NCBI RefSeq assembly: GCF_011947365.2
Contig: NZ_JAAVSH020000001.1
Location: forward strand, 3,927,872-3,975,659
Direction: 5' to 3'
Source: an endosymbiont of Lamellibrachia barhami
GTDB lineage: Bacteria > Pseudomonadota > Gammaproteobacteria > Chromatiales > Chromatiaceae
Length of the DNA stretch: 47,788 nucleotides
The first letter of the stretch is position 1, and the number at the start of each line of letters is the position of its first letter. Below the pieces are notes generated by a model. That model did not search any database. It was not told where the DNA came from and saw nothing but the letters and a program-made list of their open reading frames with translations. Positions 1 to 7,344 of this stretch are shown piece by piece. A program made the position numbers and the translations under genes.

Positions 1-1853
1 CGAAAACCGAGCATCGGGTTCTCCTCTTTCGGTTCGTAGCGGTTACCGCCAATCAGATTGGCATATTCATTGGACTTGAAATCGGACATGCGCACGATGA
101 CCGGCTTTCCGGTAAAACCGGCGGCGAGGGTGGAGATGCCCTCCACCAGTTTTTCTACATAGAACTCCACCGGGCCGGGATAACCGGCAATCTGTTTTTC
201 TATTCGCTTTCGAAGTGTCTCCGGCAGTTGTTCATACTCCATCAGTGCATGGGGGTGGATGCCGATGGTGGTGTTGATGATGAACTCGACTCGGGCGAGC
301 CCGATACCGGCGTTGGGGATGCGGCTAAAACCGAAGGCCCGCCCTGGATTGCCTACATTCATCATAATCTTGGTGGAGAGCGGGGGCAGGGTGACCTTAT
401 CCCCCTGGGTCACGGTGTATCTTAGCAGGCCTTCATAGATCAACCCGTCGTCTCCTTCTGCACAGGAGACGGTCACCGCCTCGCCATCTTTCAATTTGGT
501 GGTGGCATTTCCACAACCGACCACCGCAGGGATACCCAGTTCCCGAGCGATAATGGCGGCATGACAGGTGCGTCCACCACGATTGGTGACGATGGCCGAA
601 GCCCTCTTCATGACCGGTTCCCAGTCGGGATCTGTCATGTCTGTTACCAGTACATCGCCCTCTTCGACGCGGGCCATCTCCGAGACATCCGCAATGATCT
701 TGACGGAGCCGGAGCCGACACGCTGTCCGATGGCGCGACCCTGCACCCGCACCACCCCCCGTTCTTCCAAGTGAAAACGCTCCACCTTGGCATGGTCGAT
801 GCGGCTCTCAACCGTCTCGGGTCTTGCTTGAAGGATATAAAGCTGGCCATCTTCACCATCCAGTCCCCACTCGATATCCATCGGACGGCCATAGTGTTCT
901 TCAATGGTCAGTGCCTGGCGTGCCAGCGCCTCGACCTGTTCATCGGTGAGTGAAAACCGGCGTTGCGCCTCGGTAGCCACATCCACCGTGACCACGTTTT
1001 CCTGCGCCCCCTTGCCGTAGATCATCTTCAGGGCCTTGCTGCCGAGGGTACGGCGCAAAATGGCAGGGCGCCCGGCTTTCAGGTTGGCTTTGTGAAGATA
1101 GAACTCATCAGGATTGACTGCCCCCTGCACGACGGTTTCGCCCAGACCATAGGCGCTGGTAATAAAGACTACGTCGTCGAAACCGGATTCGGTATCCAGG
1201 GTAAACATTACGCCGGCGGAGCCGATGTCCGAGCGCACCATGCGTTGAATGCCGGCGGAAAGGGCGATCTCATCATGATCAAAACCCTGATGTACCCGGT
1301 AGGCGATGGCACGGTTGTTATAGAGAGAAGCGAAGACACGCCTGATGGCGAGGAGTATCTCATCGATGCCGGTAACATTGAGATAGGTCTCCTGCTGTCC
1401 CGCAAAGGATGCATCCGGCAGATCCTCTGCGGTAGCGGATGAGCGTACTGCTACTGCAGGATCTCCATCGTTGTCGCGCGCCAGTTTCTGATAACCGGCG
1501 GTGACGGCATTTTCGAGCACTGTCGGCAGGGAAGCATCCATGATTGCCTGACGGATGGCGTGGCCGACCTTTGCCAGTGCCTCTAAGTCGTTAATGTCGA
1601 GGGGGGACAGTAGAGAATCAATGCGTTCTTCAAGTCGATTGTGGTGGATGAACTCACGAAAAGCGTGGGCAGTTGTGGCAAAACCGCCGGGTACGCTGAC
1701 GCCCATCTCAGAAAGTGTGCTGATCATCTCTCCCAGCGAGGCATTTTTCCCACCGACTTGGTTGACCTGCTGCATGTTGAGATTTTCGAACCAGATGATT
1801 TGCTCGCTCACCGTTTGTCCTCCGTTATCGGCGTGATGGGATGGTTCACACAT
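1..1853 (-). CDS. ppsA: Phosphoenolpyruvate synthase, C-terminus beyond window
   Basis: Converts pyruvate, ATP and water to PEP, AMP and phosphate in the cytoplasm. About 617 residues are visible. The N-terminal PEP/pyruvate-binding domain begins with [10 protein letters not shown] and contains [12 protein letters not shown] and [11 protein letters not shown]. The central phosphohistidine domain carries [20 protein letters not shown], whose His is the phosphorylated catalytic residue. The start of the C-terminal TIM-barrel domain runs off the left edge; the E. coli enzyme has about 790 residues. The ATG used here has GGGGAG five bases upstream. A GTG 14 codons downstream (last base 1811) also follows a good GGAGGA and gives an N-terminus closer to known family members, so the true start is open. 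It is the last visible gene of the minus-strand rnf block, starting 13 bases after the 65-residue gene ends, so it is likely co-transcribed. Confidence 0.95.
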   Translation of the reverse strand, partial: MCEPSHHADNGGQTVSEQIIWFENLNMQQVNQVGGKNASLGEMISTLSEMGVSVPGGFATTAHAFREFIHHNRLEERIDSLLSPLDINDLEALAKVGHAIRQAIMDASLPTVLENAVTAGYQKLARDNDGDPAVAVRSSATAEDLPDASFAGQQETYLNVTGIDEILLAIRRVFASLYNNRAIAYRVHQGFDHDEIALSAGIQRMVRSDIGSAGVMFTLDTESGFDDVVFITSAYGLGETVVQGAVNPDEFYLHKANLKAGRPAILRRTLGSKALKMIYGKGAQENVVTVDVATEAQRRFSLTDEQVEALARQALTIEEHYGRPMDIEWGLDGEDGQLYILQARPETVESRIDHAKVERFHLEERGVVRVQGRAIGQRVGSGSVKIIADVSEMARVEEGDVLVTDMTDPDWEPVMKRASAIVTNRGGRTCHAAIIARELGIPAVVGCGNATTKLKDGEAVTVSCAEGDDGLIYEGLLRYTVTQGDKVTLPPLSTKIMMNVGNPGRAFGFSRIPNAGIGLARVEFIINTTIGIHPHALMEYEQLPETLRKRIEKQIAGYPGPVEFYVEKLVEGISTLAAGFTGKPVIVRMSDFKSNEYANLIGGNRYEPKEENPMLGF

Positions 1854-1866
1854 GGTAGCTCCCCTT

Positions 1867-2064
1867 CTATTGATTGCCCTTGTTTTTTTGTTGGCAACTG
1901 CCACCGCTGCAAAGACAGCTCTTTCCGCAGCCGGCCCCCTCTTCACGTGCCGGCCCCAACTCGGGGTGTGCCTTTGAAAAACGCCGGCTGACGGACTGCA
2001 CCAACAACCAACAGAGTAGCAGTGTGGGAATCAACACTATTGCAATAAGTACGTCGCGCAACAT
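1867..2064 (-). CDS. Small Cys-rich membrane protein coupled to rnfA
   Basis: A 65-residue protein with one N-terminal membrane helix (about residues 4-23, [17 protein letters not shown]) and a short soluble tail with the Cys cluster [12 protein letters not shown] (Cys 46, 50, 52, 56). The start codon follows GGAGGG at 8 bases, and only two bases separate it from the rnfA stop, so it is probably translated with rnfA. I do not recognise the family by sequence. One helix plus a Cys-rich tail beside RnfA and RnfE resembles the layout of NqrM, the small factor needed to assemble the iron centre of the related Na+-NQR. That parallel is my inference; the Cys spacing differs. It could also be an unrelated Rnf accessory subunit. 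Confidence 0.75.
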   Translation of the reverse strand: MLRDVLIAIVLIPTLLLCWLLVQSVSRRFSKAHPELGPAREEGAGCGKSCLCSGGSCQQKNKGNQ

Positions 2065-2066
2065 GA

Positions 2067-2651
2067 CTATTGCCCTCCAAGCCCTGCAAAGCCCATAAAC
2101 GACAGGGAGAGCAGGCCGCCCAGCATCAGACTGACGGCTGCGCCTTGAGTCACACTGGGTAAATTTGAAAGCTCAAGTTTTTCCCGCAGCCCGGCCATCA
2201 ACATAATGGCCAGAATAAAGCCGGTGCCCGCTCCCAAAGCGTAGACCAGTGACTGCAGGAAATCATACTCCTTGAAGGTTTGGAAAAGCGCCAGGCCAAG
2301 AATTGCGCAATTGGTGGTGATCAGGGGAAGGAAGATACCCAAAGCGCGAAACAGGCCGGGGGAGAATTTTTTCAGTGTCATCTCGACCAGCTGGACCGCA
2401 CTGGCAATCACTACGATGTAGGCGATCAAGCGCAGAAATTCGATATCCAAACCGACCAGCACGATATTGATTCCGTAGGCACAGACCGAACTCACCAGCA
2501 TCACGAACATCGTCGCCAGTCCCATCGGCACAGCGGTGTTCAATTTCCCGGATACGCCCAGGAAAGGGCAAAGGCCGAGAAACAGAGCGAGCACGAAGTT
2601 GTTGGCCAGCACGGCATTCAGAAAGATAAAGCTGAGGGATTCATAATTCAT
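2067..2651 (-). CDS. rnfA: Rnf complex integral membrane subunit RnfA
   Basis: A 194-residue polytopic inner-membrane subunit of the ion-translocating ferredoxin:NAD+ oxidoreductase. It has about six hydrophobic helices, and the family half-repeat motifs LGLCPFLGVSG near the N-terminus and TTNCAILG in the middle. Their two Cys are the residues that, with the paired Cys of RnfE, hold the intramembrane iron-sulfur centre in this family. Length matches E. coli RsxA (193). It overlaps rnfE by four bases (ATGA), which indicates translational coupling. It is the last rnf gene here, whereas in E. coli rsxA is first, so the order is rearranged. Confidence 0.96.
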   Translation of the reverse strand: MNYESLSFIFLNAVLANNFVLALFLGLCPFLGVSGKLNTAVPMGLATMFVMLVSSVCAYGINIVLVGLDIEFLRLIAYIVVIASAVQLVEMTLKKFSPGLFRALGIFLPLITTNCAILGLALFQTFKEYDFLQSLVYALGAGTGFILAIMLMAGLREKLELSNLPSVTQGAAVSLMLGGLLSLSFMGFAGLGGQ

Positions 2652-3295
2652 CTGACTTCCACCACTGCGTCTGATTCACTCTGTGCCTTTCGCTGTTTGA
2701 ACCATTCAAACAATAGCAGCCATGCGCCGAGCACGATGAAACCTCCGGCAGGCAATACCATGACGACCCAGGGTTCGAACTGCGGCCCGAAGAGGTCGAA
2801 ACCAAAGAGCTTGCCGGCGCCCAACACCTCTCTGACGACACCCAGGCAGAGCAGGGCAAAGGTAAAACCGGCCCCCATGCCCAGTGCATTGACGAATGCC
2901 TTCAGTGGTCTGTTCTTTGATGCGTAGGCTTCAGCGCGTCCCAGTATCATGCAATTCACCACGATCAACTGGATGAAAGCGCCGAGTGCGTTGTAGAGAT
3001 CCAACGAGATGGCCTGGATGGTATAGTCGACGATGGTGACAAAGGTGGCGATGATGACGATATAGGTGGCGATGCGCACCTGTTTGGGAATCTGCCGGCG
3101 GAGCAATGAGATCAGAATACCGGATGCCAGTAAAACAAAGGTGGTTGCAACCCCCATCGCCAGTGCATTGATTGCGGAGTTGGTGACGGCCAGTACCGGA
3201 CACATGCCCAGGAGCATGGCGAAAACCGGGTTCTCACGCCAGAGGCCTTCGGAGAAGGTGTCCCAGGTTATTGTGTTGTTTTGTTTTCTTGTCAT
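2648..3295 (-). CDS. rnfE: Rnf complex integral membrane subunit RnfE
   Basis: A 215-residue multi-spanning paralogue of RnfA. It begins with the family segment WRENPVFAMLLGMCPVLAVT and has VVNCMILGRAEAYAS in the middle, placing one conserved Cys in each half. With RnfA it forms the inverted-symmetry pair that carries electrons across the membrane between the cytoplasmic and periplasmic modules. Length is in the normal range (E. coli RsxE about 231). No strong ribosome binding site is visible, only GAGA about 8 bases before the ATG. It is separated from rnfG by a repeat element, so coupling to rnfG is weaker than elsewhere in the operon. Confidence 0.95.
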   Translation of the reverse strand: MTRKQNNTITWDTFSEGLWRENPVFAMLLGMCPVLAVTNSAINALAMGVATTFVLLASGILISLLRRQIPKQVRIATYIVIIATFVTIVDYTIQAISLDLYNALGAFIQLIVVNCMILGRAEAYASKNRPLKAFVNALGMGAGFTFALLCLGVVREVLGAGKLFGFDLFGPQFEPWVVMVLPAGGFIVLGAWLLLFEWFKQRKAQSESDAVVEVR

Positions 3296-3343
3296 GTTTC
3301 AATCTCGGATTGAAAAGTCTCTGTAAATTTAGGTAACAGGATT

Positions 3344-3552
3344 CAGGTGACAGGTTTCAGGATTTTTTGGTCCCCTCCCTCGGCCCCGGCTTCCTGCTTC
3401 GCTCTACCTCCTGCATCCATGCAGTCGTGTTCCTCCCAAGGGAGGGGACCATTCTGCGAGGGCGGAGAAATAATGTGATAGTTTCCTCTTGACTCGAATA
3501 ATGCCCCCGCAATAATCCTGCTGTCACCTGTCACCTGTCACCTGTCACCTGT
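3344..3552. repeat. Nested inverted-repeat element between rnfG and rnfE
   Basis: The roughly 210-bp rnfG-rnfE gap has a regular structure. CAGGTGACAGG at 3344-3354 is mirrored by a four-times-repeated 7-mer CCTGTCA/CACCTGT array at 3528-3552. Inside it, GGTCCCCTCCCT (3369-3380) is an exact inverted repeat of AGGGAGGGGACC (3439-3450). The 7-mer array overlaps the 3' end of rnfG. The layout resembles a small non-autonomous dispersed element rather than a simple terminator. A 63-codon open frame crosses it but has no coding character. Confidence 0.7.
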
Positions 3553-4241
3553 TCCACACTTCCCGCCTCGATGACTTTAAGATGCGGTACCAACATCGGT
3601 AACAGTGCCTTTGCTGATTCGTTCAATGCCTTGCCTACCGCCTTGGATGAGATAGTGGCGCCGGAGATGGCATCGATCTCCCATGGATTTTGTTTGCTGC
3701 CGTGTTTGACGGTAACTATCTCATTGGCCAGCGCTTCACCGTCTTCAGCGAGTGTAACGTCCAGTGCCTCGAAGTTGGCCACGAATGCCGGGTCGGTAAT
3801 GATCTTGTCACCCAGTCCAGGGGTCTCAGCCAGTTTCAGTACCTTGATGCCGCGAATGCATTGACAAGTCGGGTCGTATCCGTAGAGCAGGTGGATCAGG
3901 TTGGCATAACCCTGGGCCCTTGTATTGGCGGCGATACCGAGCAACTTTCCCTTGTCGTCGTATCCGGCGTAGAACCGCATGCCACCGGGTTGCTTCTTTT
4001 CCGTGGCGGGAGAGACACCCTTTTCCGTCACCACAAAATCCCTCCGCGTCACTGCGCCGGGGACTACCTGAAAGAGCGCCGCTTCTATGGCGCGGCGCTG
4101 GTTCTCGTCAATATAGGGTTTAGTGAAATGGAAGGTGAGCACCACCAGCAAACCTGAGAACATGGCGACGCCCACCAGGGTTCTTATCATAGGGCCTGCC
4201 GGGGTGGCCGGTTGCTGCAACTGCTCTTCCACGACACTCAC
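3531..4241 (-). CDS. rnfG: Rnf complex FMN-binding subunit RnfG
   Basis: A 236-residue membrane-anchored subunit with one N-terminal helix (about residues 20-42) and a periplasmic FMN-binding domain. The covalent-flavin motif SGAT is at 193-196, so Thr196 is the expected phosphoester attachment site. The GTG start overlaps the rnfD stop (GTGA), which indicates coupling. The last codons (EQVTGDR plus stop) are made of the repeated heptamer GTGACAG that forms the right arm of the adjacent repeat element, so the native C-terminus has probably been replaced by element sequence. All recognisable family sequence ends before that point, so function is likely kept. Confidence 0.95.
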   Translation of the reverse strand: MSVVEEQLQQPATPAGPMIRTLVGVAMFSGLLVVLTFHFTKPYIDENQRRAIEAALFQVVPGAVTRRDFVVTEKGVSPATEKKQPGGMRFYAGYDDKGKLLGIAANTRAQGYANLIHLLYGYDPTCQCIRGIKVLKLAETPGLGDKIITDPAFVANFEALDVTLAEDGEALANEIVTVKHGSKQNPWEIDAISGATISSKAVGKALNESAKALLPMLVPHLKVIEAGSVEQVTGDR

Positions 4242-5281
4242 TTACTTGCCCTCTGCCCGAAGACACGGGGTTGTGTAATCTGTTCGATGAGCGGTGTGGC
4301 CGCATTGCCCAGAAGGATGGCGTACATCACCCCTTCGGTGAGTCCGCCATAGACACGGATGACAACCGTCAGAGATCCGATCAACAGACCATAGATGAGA
4401 ATGCCGAGCGGGGTGACCGGTGAACCCACCATGTCGGATGCCATGAACCAGGCACCCAGCATCAGACCGCCGGAGAGCAGCATGAATATCGCATCGGGCG
4501 CCCGTTCAGGATCAACGAGAGACAGCAGAACAGATGTCAGAGCAACGCCGCCCATCACAGTGAGCGGAATTCTCCAGTCGAGCATTCGCCGAAAGGCAAG
4601 ATAGAGGCCACAGACCAATATCAACAGTGCTGAGGTTTCCCCTGCAGAGCCCGTTGTCATACCGGTCAACAGTTCGATGGTATCAGTCTGAATGCCTTCG
4701 AATTTGTGCAGGGCAAGGGGAGTGGCGCCAGAGAAGGCGTCTACCTGCAACAGCTCGACCCAGCTATCCACACTGGGCGGACGAAGAAAGGGCAATGCCA
4801 GCGTGGAGGGGACAAACTGGCTGAAACGGCCGTCGAAGAAGGCAGGGGTCCAGGTTGTGATGGCCACAGGAAAAGCGGCCTGTACAAAGGCGCGTCCCAC
4901 CAGGGCGGGGTTGAGCACGTTCATGCCCAGTCCGCCAAAGAGCGCCTTGCCCAGTGATATGGCGGCAAAACCTGCAACGGCTCCCATCCACAGCGGAAAG
5001 GCGGGTGGCAGCGTCAGGGCCAGCAGAATGCCGGTGATAGTCGCCGACCAGTCTCCAAGGCTGTTGGAACCACTGCTCATCCAGTTGAAAAAACGTTCTG
5101 TGAGCAGACAGCTGAGGGTGACCGTGATCAGTAGTGCGAGGACGCTTAGACCGAACTGCCAGATAGCGAAGCCGACAATTGGCAGCAGGGCATAGACCAC
5201 GTTGCGCATGATGCGCACCACATCATCGGGTGCGTGTGCATGGGGCGTCGTGCGCAGTTCGATTTGTGGTTTGGTTTTCAT
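4238..5281 (-). CDS. rnfD: Rnf complex FMN-binding membrane subunit RnfD
   Basis: A 347-residue polytopic membrane subunit carrying covalent FMN. SGAT within DAFSGATPLAL gives the flavin Thr at about residue 187. LGMNVLNPALVGRAFVQAAF and the C-terminal GGLTEGVMYAILLGNA segment are characteristic of the RnfD/NqrB family. I chose the ATG before KTKPQIELRTTPHAH. A GTG 11 codons upstream is in frame (last base 5314), but those codons lie in a dispersed repeat shared with the rnfC-proximal side of the gap, so they are probably not native coding sequence. Neither start has a strong ribosome binding site. Confidence 0.94.
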   Translation of the reverse strand: MKTKPQIELRTTPHAHAPDDVVRIMRNVVYALLPIVGFAIWQFGLSVLALLITVTLSCLLTERFFNWMSSGSNSLGDWSATITGILLALTLPPAFPLWMGAVAGFAAISLGKALFGGLGMNVLNPALVGRAFVQAAFPVAITTWTPAFFDGRFSQFVPSTLALPFLRPPSVDSWVELLQVDAFSGATPLALHKFEGIQTDTIELLTGMTTGSAGETSALLILVCGLYLAFRRMLDWRIPLTVMGGVALTSVLLSLVDPERAPDAIFMLLSGGLMLGAWFMASDMVGSPVTPLGILIYGLLIGSLTVVIRVYGGLTEGVMYAILLGNAATPLIEQITQPRVFGQRASK

Positions 5282-5290
5282 TTTATTTTT

Positions 5291-5395
5291 AACCGCAAAG
5301 GGCGCTAAGGACACAAGGATGATGTCTTGTGAATAGTGGTAGCTGTTTAGAGAGCAAAAAGCACTTAACGCTCTTTGCGCTCTTCGCGGTTACAA
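5291..5395. repeat. Dispersed inverted repeat in the rnfC-rnfD gap
   Basis: AACCGCAAAGGGCGCTAAGG at 5291-5310 faces an imperfect inverted copy (CTCTTTGCGCTCTTCGCGGT, 5371-5390). This is the GC-rich 'CGCAAAGGCGC' type of dispersed repeat common between proteobacterial genes. A degenerate relative occurs between rnfB and nifJ at about 12318-12355. The two arms could fold into a hairpin in the rnf transcript and modulate rnfC versus rnfD expression, which is an inference. Confidence 0.65.
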
Positions 5396-5401
5396 ACAAG
5401 A

Positions 5402-6742
5402 TCATGCCGCCTGCTCCCGGTTGACCGCCTTGGCGATGCGGAAATACTGCACCAGCGGGATGTTCGAGGGGCAGACATAGGAACAGCTGCCGCACTCGAA
5501 GCAGTCGTTCAGGTGGAACTCATCGGCCATGGTTGCGTATTTGCGTTTTGCGGCGAGCTGGCCCAGGTGTGAGGGGTTGAGGTGCATCGGGCAGGCGTCG
5601 AGACAGCGGGCGCACTTGATGCAGGGCCAGATTCGCAGGGTCTCGGCCTCGATGTTCGGTTCGTTGAGCACCAGCAGTCCAGAGGTACCTTTGGAGACCG
5701 GCGTATCCAGCGCAGAGACTGCGGGTCCCATCATCGGACCACCGAGAATGAATTCGGTTTGTGATCCTTCATAACCCACCTGATCCAAAACGAATCCGAT
5801 AGGTGTGCCCAGGGGCACGAGATAGTTGCCGGGATGTTTGACTCCAGGACCGGCAACGGTGATGACACGTTCGATCAGACCCTCCCCTTTGGGTAGTAAC
5901 TGGCCAAGAGCGGCCAGGGTGCCGACATTATTCACCACGACACCAATTTCAGCCGGTATGCCACCGGCAGGCACCTCGCGACCCAGTAGCGATTTGATCA
6001 GCATCTTTTCCGAGCCTTGGGGATATTTGGTTTCCACAGCCTCGACACTGATACTGCCGTCTCTGGGCAGGTTGGCGCGCAGCGTCTCTACTGCGTCCAT
6101 CTTGTTGTCTTCGATGCCGATCACCGCCTGTTTGGTCCCGGTGGCGCGCATGGCATAGCGAATGCCGCGCATCAGTGCACGGGGATGCTCCAGCATCATG
6201 CGGTGATCGCAGCTGAGATAGGGTTCGCATTCACAGCCGTTGACTACCAGTGTGTCAACAGACTTGTCTTCCGGAATGGTGAGTTTGACGTGAGAAGGGA
6301 AGGCTGCGCCTCCCAGTCCCACCATGCCGCTGTTCTGAATGGCCTGACGCAAGGCCCCATCCGACATGTCACCAATTGTCTGTTCCTCTCCCCAGAGCAC
6401 TTCCTGGGTGGCGCCCTCATAAACTTCGAGAAGAATGGACGGTGCATTCCGGCCCTGGGCAGTGGGCATCAGTTCGATGCCTTTGATTCGCCCGGTGGCA
6501 GGCGCGTGTATCGGCACTGAAACAAACCCATCTGCTTTTGCGATAGGCTGTCCCCGTACCACCTCATCACCCTTTCTGACGATCGGGATGGCAGGTTTGC
6601 CGATATGCTGGTTGAGGGGGATGACCAGCATCCCGGGAAAAGGCAGACGACGTATCGGCGTCTTGCCTGTCACTGTTTTGTTGCTTGGCGGATGGATGCC
6701 GTGATTGAAGCTTGGGCGTCCAAAAAGATTAAACAGTGACAT
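5402..6742 (-). CDS. rnfC: Rnf complex NADH-binding Fe-S subunit RnfC
   Basis: A 446-residue peripheral cytoplasmic subunit that exchanges electrons with NAD+/NADH through FMN and two [4Fe-4S] clusters. Visible features are the barrel-sandwich N-terminus (about 40-110), the GLGGAAFPSHVK flavin/NADH-site segment, GCECEPYLSCDHR, and the C-terminal ferredoxin pair C374-x2-C377-x2-C380-x3-C384-P and C414-x2-C417-x2-C420-x3-C424-P. It is shorter than E. coli RsxC (740) because the long Ala/Lys-rich tail is absent, as in many other bacteria. It begins 35 bases after tpx ends and is followed by the repeat-containing gap before rnfD. Confidence 0.96.
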   Translation of the reverse strand: MSLFNLFGRPSFNHGIHPPSNKTVTGKTPIRRLPFPGMLVIPLNQHIGKPAIPIVRKGDEVVRGQPIAKADGFVSVPIHAPATGRIKGIELMPTAQGRNAPSILLEVYEGATQEVLWGEEQTIGDMSDGALRQAIQNSGMVGLGGAAFPSHVKLTIPEDKSVDTLVVNGCECEPYLSCDHRMMLEHPRALMRGIRYAMRATGTKQAVIGIEDNKMDAVETLRANLPRDGSISVEAVETKYPQGSEKMLIKSLLGREVPAGGIPAEIGVVVNNVGTLAALGQLLPKGEGLIERVITVAGPGVKHPGNYLVPLGTPIGFVLDQVGYEGSQTEFILGGPMMGPAVSALDTPVSKGTSGLLVLNEPNIEAETLRIWPCIKCARCLDACPMHLNPSHLGQLAAKRKYATMADEFHLNDCFECGSCSYVCPSNIPLVQYFRIAKAVNREQAA

Positions 6743-6777
6743 TGCTTTGACCTTATCCCAGGATCCTGTGGACGTTA

Positions 6778-7275
6778 TCAGCCCAGGGCTTTCAGTGCAG
6801 CGTCGTAGTTGGGCTCATCGACGATCTCGGGAACCTGCTGGGTGTAGGTCACTTTGCCGTCTTCAACGATGACGATGGCGCGGGAGCACAAGCCCTCCAG
6901 AGGGCCGTCGGTGATCAGCAGGCCATAGTCTTTGGCAAATGCCTTGCTCTTCATCAGTGACAGAGAAACCACGTTTTCGAGGCCCTCTGCGGTACAGAAG
7001 CGGCCTTGTGCGAAGGGCAGGTCACAGGAGATCACCAGGCAGACCGCATCATCGCGATTGTTGAAGTTCTCATTGAACTTGCGGGCCGAAGCGGCGCAGG
7101 TTGCTGTGTCCAGACTGGGCACGATGTTCAGCAGTACCTTTTTCCCGGAAAAATCCTCCAGTCCTTTGCTGGACAGATCCCCTGCGGTGAGGCTGAACGC
7201 CGGGGCGTCGGAACCGACGGCAGGCAGTTCACCGCTGGTGTTGATCTCGTTTCCTTTGAGTGTAATTTTAGCCAT
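6778..7275 (-). CDS. tpx: Thiol peroxidase (atypical 2-Cys peroxiredoxin)
   Basis: A 165-residue Tpx that reduces H2O2 and alkyl hydroperoxides at the expense of thioredoxin. The peroxidatic Cys60 lies in PSLDTATCAASARKF, and the resolving Cys94 in DLPFAQGRFC, the Tpx-specific position. Length and the N-terminal VGSDAPAFSL match the family. It sits between nifJ and rnfC on the same strand, an unusual position. The oxygen-labile Fe-S enzymes on both sides make a protective role against peroxide plausible (inference). Confidence 0.96.
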   Translation of the reverse strand: MAKITLKGNEINTSGELPAVGSDAPAFSLTAGDLSSKGLEDFSGKKVLLNIVPSLDTATCAASARKFNENFNNRDDAVCLVISCDLPFAQGRFCTAEGLENVVSLSLMKSKAFAKDYGLLITDGPLEGLCSRAIVIVEDGKVTYTQQVPEIVDEPNYDAALKALG

Positions 7276-7344
7276 GTTTATTTCTCTACAGTTTGGTCGT
7301 TAAATATCGGAGCACAGATTTTAATAGGTTTTTGCCCTAATTTG

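Noticed and set aside
3343-3534. 63-codon minus-strand open frame between rnfG and rnfE
   Set aside because: It is made of the nested repeat element, has no ribosome binding site and no protein-like composition.
3528-3552. Short tandem array read as a CRISPR or phase-variable repeat
   Set aside because: The unit is 7 bases with no spacers; it is better explained as an arm of the inverted-repeat element.
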